Positions 9,131 to 18,720 are shown, counted from the first letter of the stretch. The stretch: DNA of 64,000 nt from Pseudomonas sp. ADAK18 (GCF_012935695.1 NZ_CP052859.1:5373001-5437000); one strand, 5' to 3'. Notes: generated by a model from the sequence alone, not told the origin. Translations and numbers: made by a program.

Positions 9131-10068
9131 TGCGGACCGGCCTCGCCGTAGACCGCTTGCAGGATGGCGCCGGCACCTTTCTCCAACAACTCCTCGGCCA
9201 CCTTGATACCAAGGCTCGTGGCCTCACTTTGCGGGCCGCGTATCTCTGCCGTCAGCAGAAGCCCGCCGCTCGGATCCCCCACCAGGCCACGCAGCCAAAG
9301 GTTCTCGCCTTCAAGCACGGCGTAGCAGGCGATTGGCACCTGGCAACCACCGTTAAGGTGTTTGTTCAGCGCACGTTCGGCGGTGACGCGAATTTCAGTG
9401 TCGGCATGATCAAGGGGTTTGAGCAATGCATGGATTTCGCTGTCTGCCGTGCGGCACTCAATCCCGACGGCGCCCTGCCCGCCGGCGGGCAAGCTGTCTT
9501 CGACGCTGATGGCGGAAGTGATGCGGTCTTCGAAACCCAAACGGATCAAACCGGCTGCCGCCAGGATGATCGCGTCATATTCCCCGGCATCCAGCTTGGC
9601 CAGACGAGTATTGACGTTACCTCGCAGGAAGCGGATTTGCAGGTCTGGGCGGCGGGTCAGCAACTGGGCCTGACGACGCAAACTGGAGGTCCCAACGATG
9701 CTGCCCAAAGGCAATTCATCCAGGGAGGCATAGGTATTGGAAACGAACGCATCGCGCGGGTCTTCGCGCTCGCAGATGCAAAACAGGCCCAGGCCTTCGG
9801 GGAAGTCCATCGGCACGTCTTTCATCGAGTGCACGGCGATGTCGGCCTCGTTCTCCAACAGCGCGGTCTCCAGTTCCTTGACGAACAGGCCCTTGCCACC
9901 GATTTTCGACAGCGGCGAGTCCAGCAGCTTGTCGCCACGACTGACCATGGGCACCAGGGACACCTTGAGGCCTGGATGGGCCTGTTCAAGGCGTGCTTTG
10001 ACGTATTCGGCCTGCCATAAGGCCAAGGCGCTTTTACGGGTGGCGATGCGGATTTCGCGAGAGGACAT
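9127..10068 (-). CDS. hemC: Hydroxymethylbilane synthase (porphobilinogen deaminase)
   Basis: HemC joins four porphobilinogens into hydroxymethylbilane on a covalently bound dipyrromethane cofactor. The cofactor-carrying cysteine is C242 in LNGGCQVPI, and the substrate-binding regions [10 protein letters not shown] (residues 10-19), AVHSMKDVP (79-87), [11 protein letters not shown] (126-136) and [10 protein letters not shown] (147-156) are intact. The length of 313 residues is normal. It is the first gene of the haem operon, 138 bases downstream of algR in the same direction, so some transcription may enter from algR. Confidence 0.97.
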   Translation of the reverse strand: MSSREIRIATRKSALALWQAEYVKARLEQAHPGLKVSLVPMVSRGDKLLDSPLSKIGGKGLFVKELETALLENEADIAVHSMKDVPMDFPEGLGLFCICEREDPRDAFVSNTYASLDELPLGSIVGTSSLRRQAQLLTRRPDLQIRFLRGNVNTRLAKLDAGEYDAIILAAAGLIRLGFEDRITSAISVEDSLPAGGQGAVGIECRTADSEIHALLKPLDHADTEIRVTAERALNKHLNGGCQVPIACYAVLEGENLWLRGLVGDPSGGLLLTAEIRGPQSEATSLGIKVAEELLEKGAGAILQAVYGEAGPQ

Positions 10069-10206
10069 GGATCAATCCGTACTGAATAGATACGGCAGAT
10101 AATAACAGCTCAGGCAAATACGCTTTGATTTGAATCAGCAAGTGCGGGGCCTCCCTGGCCGCATCGCACCGGGATATGGGATGCTGGAACCGGCGCAGCC
10201 CTTGGG

Positions 10207-10953
10207 TTAAAGCTGCTGCATCATCTTGCGTACACCGGCGACATGGCGCCGGCTGACGATCAAGGCGTCGCCATTGAGCCCTTTCAAAAACAACTGAAAG
10301 TGCCCAAGCGGCGTGCGCTGCAGGCGCTCGATACGCTCTCGGGCTACCAGCGCATTGCGATGGATGCGCACGAAGCGGTCGCCAAACTCGTCTTCCAGGG
10401 CCTTGAGCGGCTCATCGAGCAACACTTCACCGGCCTCGTGACGCAACGTCACGTACTTGTGATCGGCAATGAAGTAGACCACCTGGCTCAGGGGAATCAG
10501 CTCGATACCCTTGCGAGTCCGGGCACTGATATGGCTGCGCGGCCCGTTACCGCTTTGCGCCGCGGGCTGGGTCAGGGCGGCGAGTTGTATACGGTTGGGT
10601 CGCTCGGCCTTTTTCAGCGCCTTGAGCAGGGCGTCGGCACTGACTGGTTTGGCCAGGAAGCTGACACCGCTGGCCTGCAGGGCATCCGAGGAAAACTCAT
10701 CCTCGGCGGCGCACAGCACCAATGCCGGCGGCGACTCGCGCTCACTCAAGCGCGCGGCAACCTGCAAGCCGTCAAGGCCTGGCATGCGGATATCGAGCAG
10801 CACGACATCCGGCTTCAGGCTGTCAATCAAGGCCAATGCCTCGTCGCCACTGGTGGCGCTCGGCTCCAGGACACTGTATCCCTCGAGTTCGCTGACCATA
10901 CGGCTCAGTCGCTCGCGGGCTTGGGGTTCGTCATCAACGATCAGGACATTCAT
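10207..10953 (-). CDS. algR: AlgR, LytTR-type response regulator
   Basis: AlgR is a two-component regulator of alginate, twitching motility and other surface traits in P. aeruginosa. The receiver domain (residues 1-115) has the acidic pair in VDDE (7-9), the phosphoacceptor D54 in VLLDIRMPG and the conserved lysine in FLAKPVSADAL. The LytTR DNA-binding domain occupies about 145-248. The start chosen gives 248 residues, the same as the known protein; an upstream in-frame ATG at 10986 would add 11 residues. The sensor kinase AlgZ/FimS is expected immediately upstream in P. aeruginosa but is absent here. Confidence 0.95.
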   Translation of the reverse strand: MNVLIVDDEPQARERLSRMVSELEGYSVLEPSATSGDEALALIDSLKPDVVLLDIRMPGLDGLQVAARLSERESPPALVLCAAEDEFSSDALQASGVSFLAKPVSADALLKALKKAERPNRIQLAALTQPAAQSGNGPRSHISARTRKGIELIPLSQVVYFIADHKYVTLRHEAGEVLLDEPLKALEDEFGDRFVRIHRNALVARERIERLQRTPLGHFQLFLKGLNGDALIVSRRHVAGVRKMMQQL

Positions 10954-11531
10954 ATTGCGCTGGATTCCTGCGTGAGTCTCGCACAAGGATAGCGTAGACA
11001 GGTGCGGTGACTTCCGTCACGGCGATCCACGCTAAGACTAGCGTGAGCGGCAAAAAGTGCCCCGAGAGTGGCACCAATATTTACCCGGACCTGTTCAATG
11101 CCGCCTGGAGCCCGATGCCGTAGGGCACCGTCGTAGGGTTTGCTGATACACAATACGAACACCCCCTCTCTTTATGGTTAGCCTGGAGTTCGACCTCACC
11201 GCCTGACATTGGTGCGCTGCACCACGGCCTTCACCTTCTGTCAGTACAACTACCTATCAGTGCAACTGTAGACGTTCGCGAAGACGATATTGCTCAATCG
11301 TCAAATATCGTTTCAATAAACACCTCTTGTTTACCCCAAGGACCGACCGCGTTAAACCCCCCGTTCAATCCTGGCTCCAGTCTCTTCCCGGACGAGGCCG
11401 ACGGCAAGGCACTTAGCCACCCTTCAAACAAATAAAAATGCCGACACGCCGCAGCATCGCCTCCAAGGGCAACCCTGTTATTATCGGCGGCACACTTTCA
11501 TGCCCTCTTTCAGCAGATCACGAGCGAATCC
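10954..11531. other. Gap between algR and argH, no gene recognised
   Basis: These 578 bases separate the divergent algR and argH. No frame encodes anything resembling the histidine kinase AlgZ/FimS that lies here in P. aeruginosa. The only sizeable open frame (10950-11162, minus strand) has no recognisable domain. The right part is AT-richer, and TATTAT at 11479-11484 is a possible -10 element for argH. The region probably holds only the two promoters. Confidence 0.6.
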
Positions 11532-12926
11532 ATGAGCACCGACAAGACCAACCAGTCCTGGGGCGGCCGCTTCAGTGAGCCCGTCGACGCCTTCGTCGCG
11601 CGTTTCACCGCCTCCGTCACCTTCGACCAGCGCCTCTATCGCCACGACATCATGGGCTCCATCGCCCACGCCACGATGCTGGCCAAGGTCGGCGTGCTGA
11701 CCGAGGCCGAGCGCGACAGCATCGTCGACGGCCTGACCAACATCCGTGGTGAGATCGAAGCCGGTACCTTCGATTGGCGCGTCGACCTGGAAGACGTGCA
11801 CATGAACATTGAGGCCCGCCTCACCGACCGCATCGGCGTGACCGGCAAAAAACTGCACACCGGTCGCAGCCGTAATGACCAGGTGGCCACCGATATTCGC
11901 CTGTGGCTGCGGGACGAGATCGACCTGATCCTCGCTGAAATCACCCGCCTGCAGAAAGGCCTGCTGGAGCAGGCCGAACGCGAGTCGGGCACCATCATGC
12001 CCGGCTTCACTCACTTGCAGACCGCACAGCCAGTGACCTTCGGCCACCATTTGCTGGCCTGGTTCGAAATGCTCAGCCGCGACTACGAGCGTCTGGTGGA
12101 CTGCCGCAAGCGTGCCAACCGCATGCCTTTGGGCAGCGCCGCGCTGGCGGGCACCACCTACCCGATCGACCGCGAATACACCGCACAACTGCTGGGTTTC
12201 GACGCCGTTGGCGGCAACTCGCTGGATGGCGTGTCAGACCGTGACTTCGCCATCGAATTCTGCGCCGCAGCCAGCATTGCGATGATGCACTTGTCGCGGT
12301 TCTCCGAAGAACTGGTGTTGTGGACCAGCGCGCAATTCCAGTTCATCGACCTGCCGGACCGCTTCTGCACCGGCAGCTCGATCATGCCGCAAAAGAAAAA
12401 CCCCGACGTGCCAGAGCTGGTACGCGGCAAAAGCGGCCGGGTGTTCGGCGCGCTGATGGGCCTGCTGACCCTGATGAAAGGCCAACCCCTGGCCTACAAC
12501 AAGGACAACCAGGAAGACAAAGAACCGCTGTTCGACGCCGCCGATACCCTACGCGACTCGCTGCGGGCCTTTGCCGACATGATCCCCGCGATCAAACCCA
12601 AGCACGCCATCATGCGTGAAGCAGCCCTGCGCGGTTTCTCCACTGCCACCGACCTGGCCGATTACCTGGTACGCCGTGGCCTGCCGTTCCGTGACTGCCA
12701 CGAAATCGTCGGCCACGCCGTGAAATACGGTGTGGACACTGGCAAGGACCTGGCGGAAATGAGCCTGGAAGAACTGCGTCGGTTCAGTGACCAGATCGAA
12801 CAGGACGTGTTTGCGGTGCTGACCCTGGAAGGTTCGGTGAATGCCCGTAACCATATCGGCGGGACTGCGCCGGCGCAGGTGAAAGCCGCGGTTGTGCGCG
12901 GTCAGGAACTGCTCGCAAGCCGCTAA
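11532..12926 (+). CDS. argH: Argininosuccinate lyase
   Basis: ArgH splits argininosuccinate into arginine and fumarate, the last step of arginine synthesis. The 464-residue protein carries the fumarase/aspartase superfamily signature [12 protein letters not shown] near residue 280, where the first serine of the flexible loop is catalytic, and the substrate-binding [12 protein letters not shown] near residues 112-123 together with the catalytic histidine in [10 protein letters not shown]. It starts [13 protein letters not shown], typical for bacterial ArgH. It is monocistronic, diverges from algR, and is followed by a nested palindrome. The argB gene of the same pathway starts at the right edge of the window. 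Confidence 0.97.
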   Translation: MSTDKTNQSWGGRFSEPVDAFVARFTASVTFDQRLYRHDIMGSIAHATMLAKVGVLTEAERDSIVDGLTNIRGEIEAGTFDWRVDLEDVHMNIEARLTDRIGVTGKKLHTGRSRNDQVATDIRLWLRDEIDLILAEITRLQKGLLEQAERESGTIMPGFTHLQTAQPVTFGHHLLAWFEMLSRDYERLVDCRKRANRMPLGSAALAGTTYPIDREYTAQLLGFDAVGGNSLDGVSDRDFAIEFCAAASIAMMHLSRFSEELVLWTSAQFQFIDLPDRFCTGSSIMPQKKNPDVPELVRGKSGRVFGALMGLLTLMKGQPLAYNKDNQEDKEPLFDAADTLRDSLRAFADMIPAIKPKHAIMREAALRGFSTATDLADYLVRRGLPFRDCHEIVGHAVKYGVDTGKDLAEMSLEELRRFSDQIEQDVFAVLTLEGSVNARNHIGGTAPAQVKAAVVRGQELLASR

Positions 12927-12929
12927 AAG

Positions 12930-13012
12930 CTTCGCGAGCAAGTCTAATCGTCGCACCGCCGCGCCCACATTTGGAATGCATTCCAAATGTGGGCGCTGGC
13001 TTGCTCACGAAG
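12930..13012. repeat. Nested REP-like palindrome after argH
   Basis: A perfect 36-base palindrome (12961-12996, arms GCGCCCACATTTGGAATG and its complement) is enclosed by outer arms CTTCGCGAGCAAG (12930-12942) and CTTGCTCACGAAG (13000-13012). The outer arms and the CCACATTT element match pieces of the REP sequences found elsewhere in this window. It lies between convergent argH and the GST gene and could end transcription from both sides. Confidence 0.85.
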
Positions 13013-13035
13013 GCGCCATCACAGACACCCAAGCT

Positions 13036-13695
13036 CTACTTCTTAGCCGCAATCATCGCCATAAAAGCCGGCATCGCCGCTTCCCTGTCCGCTGCCACTC
13101 GCTGAGCATTGGGCAGTGCATGCAGACGCTCCAACAGTGCCTTGAGCGCTGGCAACTCAGCCAGGAAATCCAGACCAAACAGCTTCTCACCCACAGCGCG
13201 GGCCAGATTCACGCTGTACATGAAGTACAGGTCCGCAATTGTGAAGCTGTCTCCCGCCACATAAGGCGCGAACTTGCCATGGCGCCCCAACGAAGCAATC
13301 CCCAGCAGCAACTCAGCCTTGGACTTTTCCTTGATCGCCTCCGGTACCGGCATGCCGAAGAACGCTTCGGCGAAGCAAGCCCGGGCGGGCAGCTCGATAT
13401 ACAACTCGATCTCCCGGCACAACGCCAACACCTGCGCCCGCTGGAAGGGGTCGCCGGGTAATAGCGCAGGCCCCGACTGAGTCTGCTCGATGTACTCGAG
13501 GATCACGCTGGTTTCATTGATGAAGCCTTGCGCAACACCCAACACCGGCACCTTGCCACGGGGGCTTACGGCCAGGGCTTCAGGGGTTTGGCCTGCGTAG
13601 AAAGGCACCTCTTCAAAGGGTAGCCCTTTCTCCAGCAGCGCCAGCTTGACCATGTTGTAGTAGTTGCTGACCGAAAATCCATAAAGCTTGAGCAT
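13036..13695 (-). CDS. Glutathione S-transferase family protein
   Basis: This cytosolic 219-residue protein has a thioredoxin-like N-terminal domain (residues 1-75: LKLYGFSVSNYYNMVKLALL, then the cis-proline region GKVPVL and the glutathione-binding ETSVILEYIE) and an all-helical C-terminal domain (85-215) with the SFTIADLYF helix-capping motif. These are the defining GST features. Substrate cannot be predicted. The ATG at 13695 is preferred because the fold begins there; the frame stays open to 13833 but that extension has no family resemblance and would run into the promoter of the next gene. Confidence 0.9.
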   Translation of the reverse strand: MLKLYGFSVSNYYNMVKLALLEKGLPFEEVPFYAGQTPEALAVSPRGKVPVLGVAQGFINETSVILEYIEQTQSGPALLPGDPFQRAQVLALCREIELYIELPARACFAEAFFGMPVPEAIKEKSKAELLLGIASLGRHGKFAPYVAGDSFTIADLYFMYSVNLARAVGEKLFGLDFLAELPALKALLERLHALPNAQRVAADREAAMPAFMAMIAAKK

Positions 13696-13820
13696 CACAA
13701 AGCCTCCAGGCCGTGTACGGGGTTGGCAGCGCTTGTTATAGAACGTCCGACCGTGCCTGACCAGCAGCATCACCCGACTGAATGGGGGTAGACTGGCGCC
13801 CTTTCCTTCAGGAGCCTGCC

Positions 13821-14105
13821 ATGAGCGAGCCAACCGATATCGACAACGACGAAGAAGAGTTCGCCGAAACCACCTTGATTGAAGCGATCGAAAACCAGAT
13901 CGAAAGCGACAACCCGCCTGCCGCCAAGGCGACGTTCAACAAACTGACCCTGGTGGGTTATGAGCGCGAAGACATCCTGCAGATGATGGCCCACGTGCTT
14001 GCCGTCGAGATTGATGCCCTGCTTGAAGAAGACCGCGCCTTCAATACCGAATGGTACGAAACCGCCTTGCGCGCACTGCCAGAATTGCCGCCAGAAAACT
14101 CGTAA
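13821..14105 (+). CDS. Conserved hypothetical acidic protein
   Basis: This is a 94-residue, strongly acidic protein (MSEPTDIDNDEEEFAETTL at the N-terminus) with predicted helices over residues 18-85 and no membrane segment or metal motif. I do not recognise a family with a known function. AGGAG is well placed ahead of the ATG at 13821; an in-frame ATG at 13782 lacks one. It diverges from the GST gene with 125 bases between starts and is followed by an inverted REP pair. Confidence 0.75.
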   Translation: MSEPTDIDNDEEEFAETTLIEAIENQIESDNPPAAKATFNKLTLVGYEREDILQMMAHVLAVEIDALLEEDRAFNTEWYETALRALPELPPENS

Positions 14106-14136
14106 CACTCATAATTGCGGTCGAACATCGATCCAT

Positions 14137-14224
14137 GTGGGAGCTGGCTTGCCTGCGATGTCGTCGGCACGGCCAATATTACAGTCGCCTGACACACTGC
14201 TATCGCAGGCAAGCCAGCTCCCAC
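14137..14224. repeat. Inverted REP pair (REPIN-like)
   Basis: Two perfectly complementary 23-base arms, GTGGGAGCTGGCTTGCCTGCG plus two bases (14137-14159) and its reverse complement (14202-14224), flank a 42-base spacer. The sequence is a variant of the GTGGGAGCGGGCTTGCTCGCGA repeat seen at 36459 and 41184. This arrangement is typical of REPIN elements mobilised by RAYT transposases; no RAYT gene is in the window. Confidence 0.9.
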
Positions 14225-14364
14225 CCTGGATCCTCGTGACCGCACCATTTGCGTTCATCCTGCGTCATGTCAACACTCCACGACTTCCTGCTGGACAGCT
14301 CGCCCAAGTGCGTTCACCTTATGGCTGCTAACGCCTAAAAATTCCTAGAAAGTCTGGAGTCCTT

Positions 14365-14619
14365 ATGTCGTATACCCCTGAGTTGGTTGCCGAACTGGAA
14401 ATCCTTGCACTCTTCAACCTGGGCAGCTCCCAGGAAGGTCTGAAAGTTCATCAGACCGCCGCTCCGACTGCCATTGCCGCTGCCAAGAGCCTGTTTGATA
14501 AAAAATTGATCGACCAGCCAGACGGGGGCTACCTGACCAGCCTTGGCCGGGACGCTGCCGAGCACGCCCAAGTCCTGCTGACCATTCTTACCACCAGCAA
14601 TACCAAAGAAGCCGCCTGA
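14365..14619 (+). CDS. TIGR02647 family protein
   Basis: This 84-residue protein matches the TIGR02647 family found in Pseudomonas and Vibrio relatives, with no established role. It begins MSYTPELVAELEILALFNL and carries the GGYLTSLGRDAAEHAQ stretch near residues 54-69. The helix arrangement resembles a winged-helix DNA-binding fold, but that is inference only. An AGTCTGGAG element provides the ribosome binding site. It stands alone between a REP pair and cyaA. Confidence 0.8.
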   Translation: MSYTPELVAELEILALFNLGSSQEGLKVHQTAAPTAIAAAKSLFDKKLIDQPDGGYLTSLGRDAAEHAQVLLTILTTSNTKEAA

Positions 14620-14787
14620 CACCACGCATCGCCCACGGGATCCTCTTTTCACGGATTCCGCGGGCATTCCTGCGCCCGCGATAAAATCCTGACGTCAAAA
14701 ACAAATTCCGCTTAAACGTCCTACGCTACTGACTGTAAACTCCCACACGGCTGCCCACGTCGGGCCCTGCGAGCCACCGAGTTCCAC

Positions 14788-17628
14788 ATGACCCGCACCC
14801 ACGAGATCCGCCCCGACCTGGACGAAGGCATCGACCGCAAGGTGCTGGCCCAACTGCGCGCGCGGTTTCTAGCCCTGAATGAAGGGCGTATCGCCCGGGC
14901 CATCGAGGGGCTGACCCCACGTCAACAGAGCGTGCTGACCCTGCTGCCGTTGTTTTTCCACGTCAACCACCCGTTGTTGCCTGGCTATGTTTCAGGCAGC
15001 ACACCGGCAGGGTTGTCGAACTTCGAACCCGACGCTTCGGTGCTAGCCGAAGCCCAGCGCCTGACTCGTTCGTTCTCCTACAAAGCCCGCCATGGCAACC
15101 CGCCACGACCGATTCATGGCCTGTTTCTGATGGGCAGCCTGGGCACCCTCGCCCAAGCGGATCAAAGTGATATGGACGTGTGGGTCTGTCATGCCCCCGA
15201 CCTGAGCGAGAGCGAACTGGCCGAACTGCGCAAAAAATGCCAACTGCTAGAGGCCTGGGCCCTGACCATGGGTGCCGAGGCGCATTTTTTCCTGATCGAG
15301 CCGACCCGGTTTGTCCTGGGCGAGCGCGATACCCAACTCAGCTCCGACGACTGCGGTACCACCCAGCACTACCTGCTGCTGGACGAGTTCTATCGCACCG
15401 CCATCTGGCTGGCCGGGCGCACGCCGATCTGGTGGCTGGTGCCGGTCTATGAAGAAACCCGTTACGCCGAATTCACTCACGCGCTGATTTCCAAACGTTT
15501 TATCCCTGCCGATGAAACCCTCGATCTGGGCCACCTGGCTCATATCCCGCCCGGGGAATTTATCGGGGCCGGCCTGTGGCAGTTGTTCAAGGGTATCGAG
15601 TCCCCGTACAAGTCAGTGCTCAAACTGCTGCTGACCGAGGTCTACGCCAGCGAACACCCGAACGTGCAATGCCTGAGCCTGCGCTTCAAACGTGCGGTGT
15701 TCGCCAACCAAGTGGACCTGGATGAGCTGGACCCGTACATCGTGGTTTACCGACGTATCGAGGAGTACCTCAAGGCCCGCAATGAACCCGAGCGCCTGGA
15801 ACTGGTACGGCGCAGCCTGTACCTGAAGGTGAACCGCAAACTCAGCGCTGGCCAACGCTCGTCAGGCTGGCAACGCCAACTGCTTGAACGCCTGGCCAAC
15901 GAGTGGGGATGGGATCAACGACAACTGGCCCTGCTCGACAGCCGCAGCCAGTGGAAAGTCCGCCAGGTTGCTTCCGAACGCCGCGCCCTGGTCAACGAGC
16001 TCAACTACAGCTACCGCTTCCTGACCCAGTTTGCCCGTACCGAACAGACCGTCAGCCTGATCAACAAGCGCGACCTCAATGTGCTCGGTCGGCGCTTGTA
16101 TGCCGCTTTCGAACGCAAGGCCGGCAAGGTCGAGTTCATCAACCCCGGGATTGCCCCGGACCTGGCCGAAGACACCCTGACGCTGGTCCACTCGCCCAAT
16201 CGCAAAGAGCCGGGCCAACATCATTGGGGCCTGTACAACGGCAACCTGAACGCCCTGGAATGGGAGCACTTCGCGCCGATCAAACGCAGCCGGGACCTGC
16301 TGGAAATGCTCACCTGGTGCCATCGCAACGGTGTGATCGACAGCAGCACCCGCCTGGCCTTGCACCCAGGCGCCAGCGACATGACCGAATTTGAGCTGTT
16401 CAACCTGCTGGGCAGCCTGCAACAGACCATCTCCCTGCCCCTGGCGAGCGTCGACGAAGAGCACCTGCTGCGTACGGCGGTGCCCAACGAAGTGCTGTTG
16501 CTGATCAACGTCGGTGTCGACCCGCTCAAACATCACCGTGACCTGAATATCCTGATGACCACCGAGCGTACCGACTCCTTGAGTTACGCAGGCGTGCGGG
16601 AAAACCTGGTATTGACCCTGGACCAGGTCACGGTCAACAGCTGGAACGAGGTGATGGTCAGCCGCTATGACGGCCCCCATGCACTGCTCGATTGCCTGCG
16701 GGACTACTTGAACCAACTGCCGCCCAATCAATTGCCGAGACTCCGGGTGCGCTGCTTCTGTCATAACCGCGCGCAATTCATTGCCCTGCGAGTGGAAGAA
16801 GTTTTCGACACCGCGCAAAACCTGCTGCTCGGCCAGCTCAATCATCGCTACCTGCTTCAGGTGCAGCAGCACTATCACGTGATGGAGTTGGCGGCGGGGC
16901 ACGTCAATCATGTGTCCTTGGCCAGCCAGCAGGCATTGATCGGCTACCTCAGTGAGGAGTTGGCCAGCTACAGCCCGCTGCACCTGGACGCCATGGCCCT
17001 GGAAGACCATGACTTGGCGTTGCTGCTGCCCATGGGCCGGCCCGACTGTGTGCAGGTGTTCTACCGGATCAACGAAGCCTTCGCCGAGCTGTACGTGCTC
17101 GACGAGTTCAATGCCCTCTGGCAACAGCGCCTGCCGTTTCACGACGAGCAAAGCCTGCTGGTACCGTTGCAGCGCTTCCTGCAGTCGATCATCTACCGCC
17201 GCGATGCGCTGTCCACTCTGGACCCGCAACAACCGCTGGGTGCGGTGCAAACGTTGTACTACCAGCTGTTGCCATCAGGTAGCGGCCGTGCGCGCCGGGC
17301 CGAACCGCGCTCCGCACCGCAGATCCCGGCCAATAAACCGTTTTATGACGTGCAGGCGATCATCGGCAAAGGCGCACCGGGTCAGGTGGGCATCACCTTG
17401 TACTGCAATCAGCGGGAGTTTTGCGAGTTGGAATTTGGCGACCAGCTATTTGCAGTGGTCGCTCAAGAGATCGTCGGGCAACGCCGGGAGACCGAACGTT
17501 ACCGTTGCTACATCACCGACCTGGACCTGTCTGGCCTGCTCGGTGATGTTCAAAGCCCGAGCAATCTGTACCTGCGCTACAAGGCCGAGCTGGAGCAGGC
17601 GCTCAATCAGGCGCTGAACCAGATTTAG
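14788..17628 (+). CDS. cyaA: Class I adenylate cyclase
   Basis: CyaA makes cyclic AMP from ATP for Vfr/CRP-type regulation. The 946-residue protein belongs to class I: the N-terminal catalytic half (about 1-500) shows the nucleotidyltransferase-like GSLGT (near residue 116) followed by SDMDVWVC with the metal-binding aspartates, and the C-terminal half (500-946) is the regulatory region. In P. aeruginosa a second cyclase, CyaB, dominates; the weight of CyaA here is unknown. The stop overlaps the stop of convergent rnk by four bases. No terminator is seen between them. Confidence 0.96.
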   Translation: MTRTHEIRPDLDEGIDRKVLAQLRARFLALNEGRIARAIEGLTPRQQSVLTLLPLFFHVNHPLLPGYVSGSTPAGLSNFEPDASVLAEAQRLTRSFSYKARHGNPPRPIHGLFLMGSLGTLAQADQSDMDVWVCHAPDLSESELAELRKKCQLLEAWALTMGAEAHFFLIEPTRFVLGERDTQLSSDDCGTTQHYLLLDEFYRTAIWLAGRTPIWWLVPVYEETRYAEFTHALISKRFIPADETLDLGHLAHIPPGEFIGAGLWQLFKGIESPYKSVLKLLLTEVYASEHPNVQCLSLRFKRAVFANQVDLDELDPYIVVYRRIEEYLKARNEPERLELVRRSLYLKVNRKLSAGQRSSGWQRQLLERLANEWGWDQRQLALLDSRSQWKVRQVASERRALVNELNYSYRFLTQFARTEQTVSLINKRDLNVLGRRLYAAFERKAGKVEFINPGIAPDLAEDTLTLVHSPNRKEPGQHHWGLYNGNLNALEWEHFAPIKRSRDLLEMLTWCHRNGVIDSSTRLALHPGASDMTEFELFNLLGSLQQTISLPLASVDEEHLLRTAVPNEVLLLINVGVDPLKHHRDLNILMTTERTDSLSYAGVRENLVLTLDQVTVNSWNEVMVSRYDGPHALLDCLRDYLNQLPPNQLPRLRVRCFCHNRAQFIALRVEEVFDTAQNLLLGQLNHRYLLQVQQHYHVMELAAGHVNHVSLASQQALIGYLSEELASYSPLHLDAMALEDHDLALLLPMGRPDCVQVFYRINEAFAELYVLDEFNALWQQRLPFHDEQSLLVPLQRFLQSIIYRRDALSTLDPQQPLGAVQTLYYQLLPSGSGRARRAEPRSAPQIPANKPFYDVQAIIGKGAPGQVGITLYCNQREFCELEFGDQLFAVVAQEIVGQRRETERYRCYITDLDLSGLLGDVQSPSNLYLRYKAELEQALNQALNQI

Positions 17629-18035
17629 AGGCTGAAGGGGCCGCCGTCTTTGGGCTGGGCTTCGACACTGAGCAGTTCCAGCTTGAGGGTCTTGCCACCG
17701 GGCGCCGGCCAGTCGATGTGCTGGCCAACTTGCAGGCCCAGCAATGCGCTGCCGACCGGGGCCAGGATCGAGACCTTGCCTTGATCGGCATTCGCGTCCT
17801 TGGGGTAAACCAGGGTCAGGTGATAGTCCTTGCCACTGCCTTGCTCACGGCAATGCACACTGGAGTTCATGGTCACGACTGTTGCTGGCACCTCATCGTG
17901 GCCAACCACTGCTTCGGCACGGTCAAGTTCGTGTTGCAGGGCTTCAACGCCCGGCGAGTCCTCGCCTACACGGTCAATCAGTTGCTCAAGACGCTGCACG
18001 TCAAGACGGGTGAGGATGATGGAAGGTGCGGTCAT
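17625..18035 (-). CDS. rnk: Rnk, regulator of nucleoside diphosphate kinase
   Basis: This 136-residue protein has the GreA/GreB C-terminal fold (about residues 50-132, VTMNSSVHC through GSALLGLQVGQHIDW) and a short N-terminal helical hairpin rather than the long Gre coiled coil, the hallmark of Rnk. Rnk binds RNA polymerase near the secondary channel. It was identified as a gene that restores nucleoside diphosphate kinase levels in algQ mutants, so it is functionally linked to the algQ gene in this window. It is monocistronic and convergent with cyaA, with a four-base stop overlap. Confidence 0.92.
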   Translation of the reverse strand: MTAPSIILTRLDVQRLEQLIDRVGEDSPGVEALQHELDRAEAVVGHDEVPATVVTMNSSVHCREQGSGKDYHLTLVYPKDANADQGKVSILAPVGSALLGLQVGQHIDWPAPGGKTLKLELLSVEAQPKDGGPFSL

Positions 18036-18061
18036 GATTCAGGCAGACTCCTTTTTTCTGC

Positions 18062-18098
18062 ACAAAAAAGCAAAACCCCGCCAGGAAAAGGCGGGGTT
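18062..18098 (-). terminator. Terminator after the cyaY-DUF1289 pair
   Basis: On the minus strand a 9-bp stem AACCCCGCC / GGCGGGGTT (18074-18082 with 18090-18098) is followed by TTTTGCTTTTTT. It lies 69 bases downstream of the DUF1289 stop and just before the rnk start, so it insulates rnk from the upstream pair. Confidence 0.85.
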
Positions 18099-18166
18099 CT
18101 CACGGACCTCGATGAGTTGAGGTGTACCCGGACACTACCACAGCGCAATAAATAAACAAGCCAGGG

Positions 18167-18385
18167 TCAGGAGCACGCCTTGCGCTGCTCAGCTTGGGCG
18201 ACGATCACCCGCCGCCGCTGATCATCGGCAGAACGCCATTCACGGATGTCTTCCACATGACGAAAGCAGCCGAGGCAGACTTTCTGCTCATCCAGCCGAC
18301 ATAAACTGATACAAGGTGACGGCACCGCCGGGCTGACATTACTGAACAGCGGCTTGGGCGGGCGTACAGAGACGGGCTGTATCAC
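18167..18385 (-). CDS. DUF1289 domain protein, cysteine-containing
   Basis: This small 72-residue protein has the DUF1289 pattern SPCISLCRLDEQKVCLGCFR: four cysteines spaced C-x3-C and C-x2-C near residues 25-40, followed by the conserved EIxxW-like segment (DIREWRSA). The cysteines suggest a bound metal or iron-sulfur centre, but this has not been shown for the family as far as I know. It begins two bases after the cyaY stop and is surely co-transcribed with it, which would suit an iron-related role. Confidence 0.85.
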   Translation of the reverse strand: MIQPVSVRPPKPLFSNVSPAVPSPCISLCRLDEQKVCLGCFRHVEDIREWRSADDQRRRVIVAQAEQRKACS

Positions 18386-18387
18386 TA

Positions 18388-18720
18388 TCAGATCTCGTCG
18401 AAGTCCAGCTCGACGCTGGCTTGCTCCAGCGTGAGGCGCGCGAGCATTTCGCTCAGCAGCTCATCACTCGTGTCGTGGGCCCAGCGATTTTCCTCTTCAT
18501 CGTAGTCGAAGTGAAAACCACCGGAACGCGCCGCCAGCCATAGCTGACGCAGAGGCTCCTGGCGACTGAAAATCAGTTGGGTGCCATTTTCGAATTTGAC
18601 GGTCAGCACGCCGGCCGAGTTCTCCAGATCCACATCCAGACCGCTCTCGTCGAAAATATCCTCCAGCGCTTGCTGGGTCGCATCCACCAGGTCGTGAAAG
18701 CGGGCTTCGGTCAAACTCAT
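18388..18720 (-). CDS. cyaY: CyaY, bacterial frataxin
   Basis: CyaY is an iron-binding frataxin that modulates iron-sulfur cluster assembly by the IscS/IscU system. The 110-residue protein opens with an acidic helix (EARFHDLVDATQQALEDIFD), followed by the beta-sheet core containing VLTVKFENGTQLIFSRQ and QLWLAARSGGFHF, both strong family signatures. The ATG at 18720 matches the family start; the frame extends upstream to 18807 without homology. It is transcribed with the DUF1289 gene and diverges from lptM. Confidence 0.96.
   Translation of the reverse strand: MSLTEARFHDLVDATQQALEDIFDESGLDVDLENSAGVLTVKFENGTQLIFSRQEPLRQLWLAARSGGFHFDYDEEENRWAHDTSDELLSEMLARLTLEQASVELDFDEI

Noticed and set aside
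10950..11162. 70-codon minus-strand frame in the algR-argH gap considered as an algZ remnant
   Set aside because: It contains no histidine-kinase motif and has the look of random GC-rich translation.
15862..17250. 462-codon frame on the minus strand inside cyaA
   Set aside because: It is antisense to the well-supported adenylate cyclase and shows no domain.
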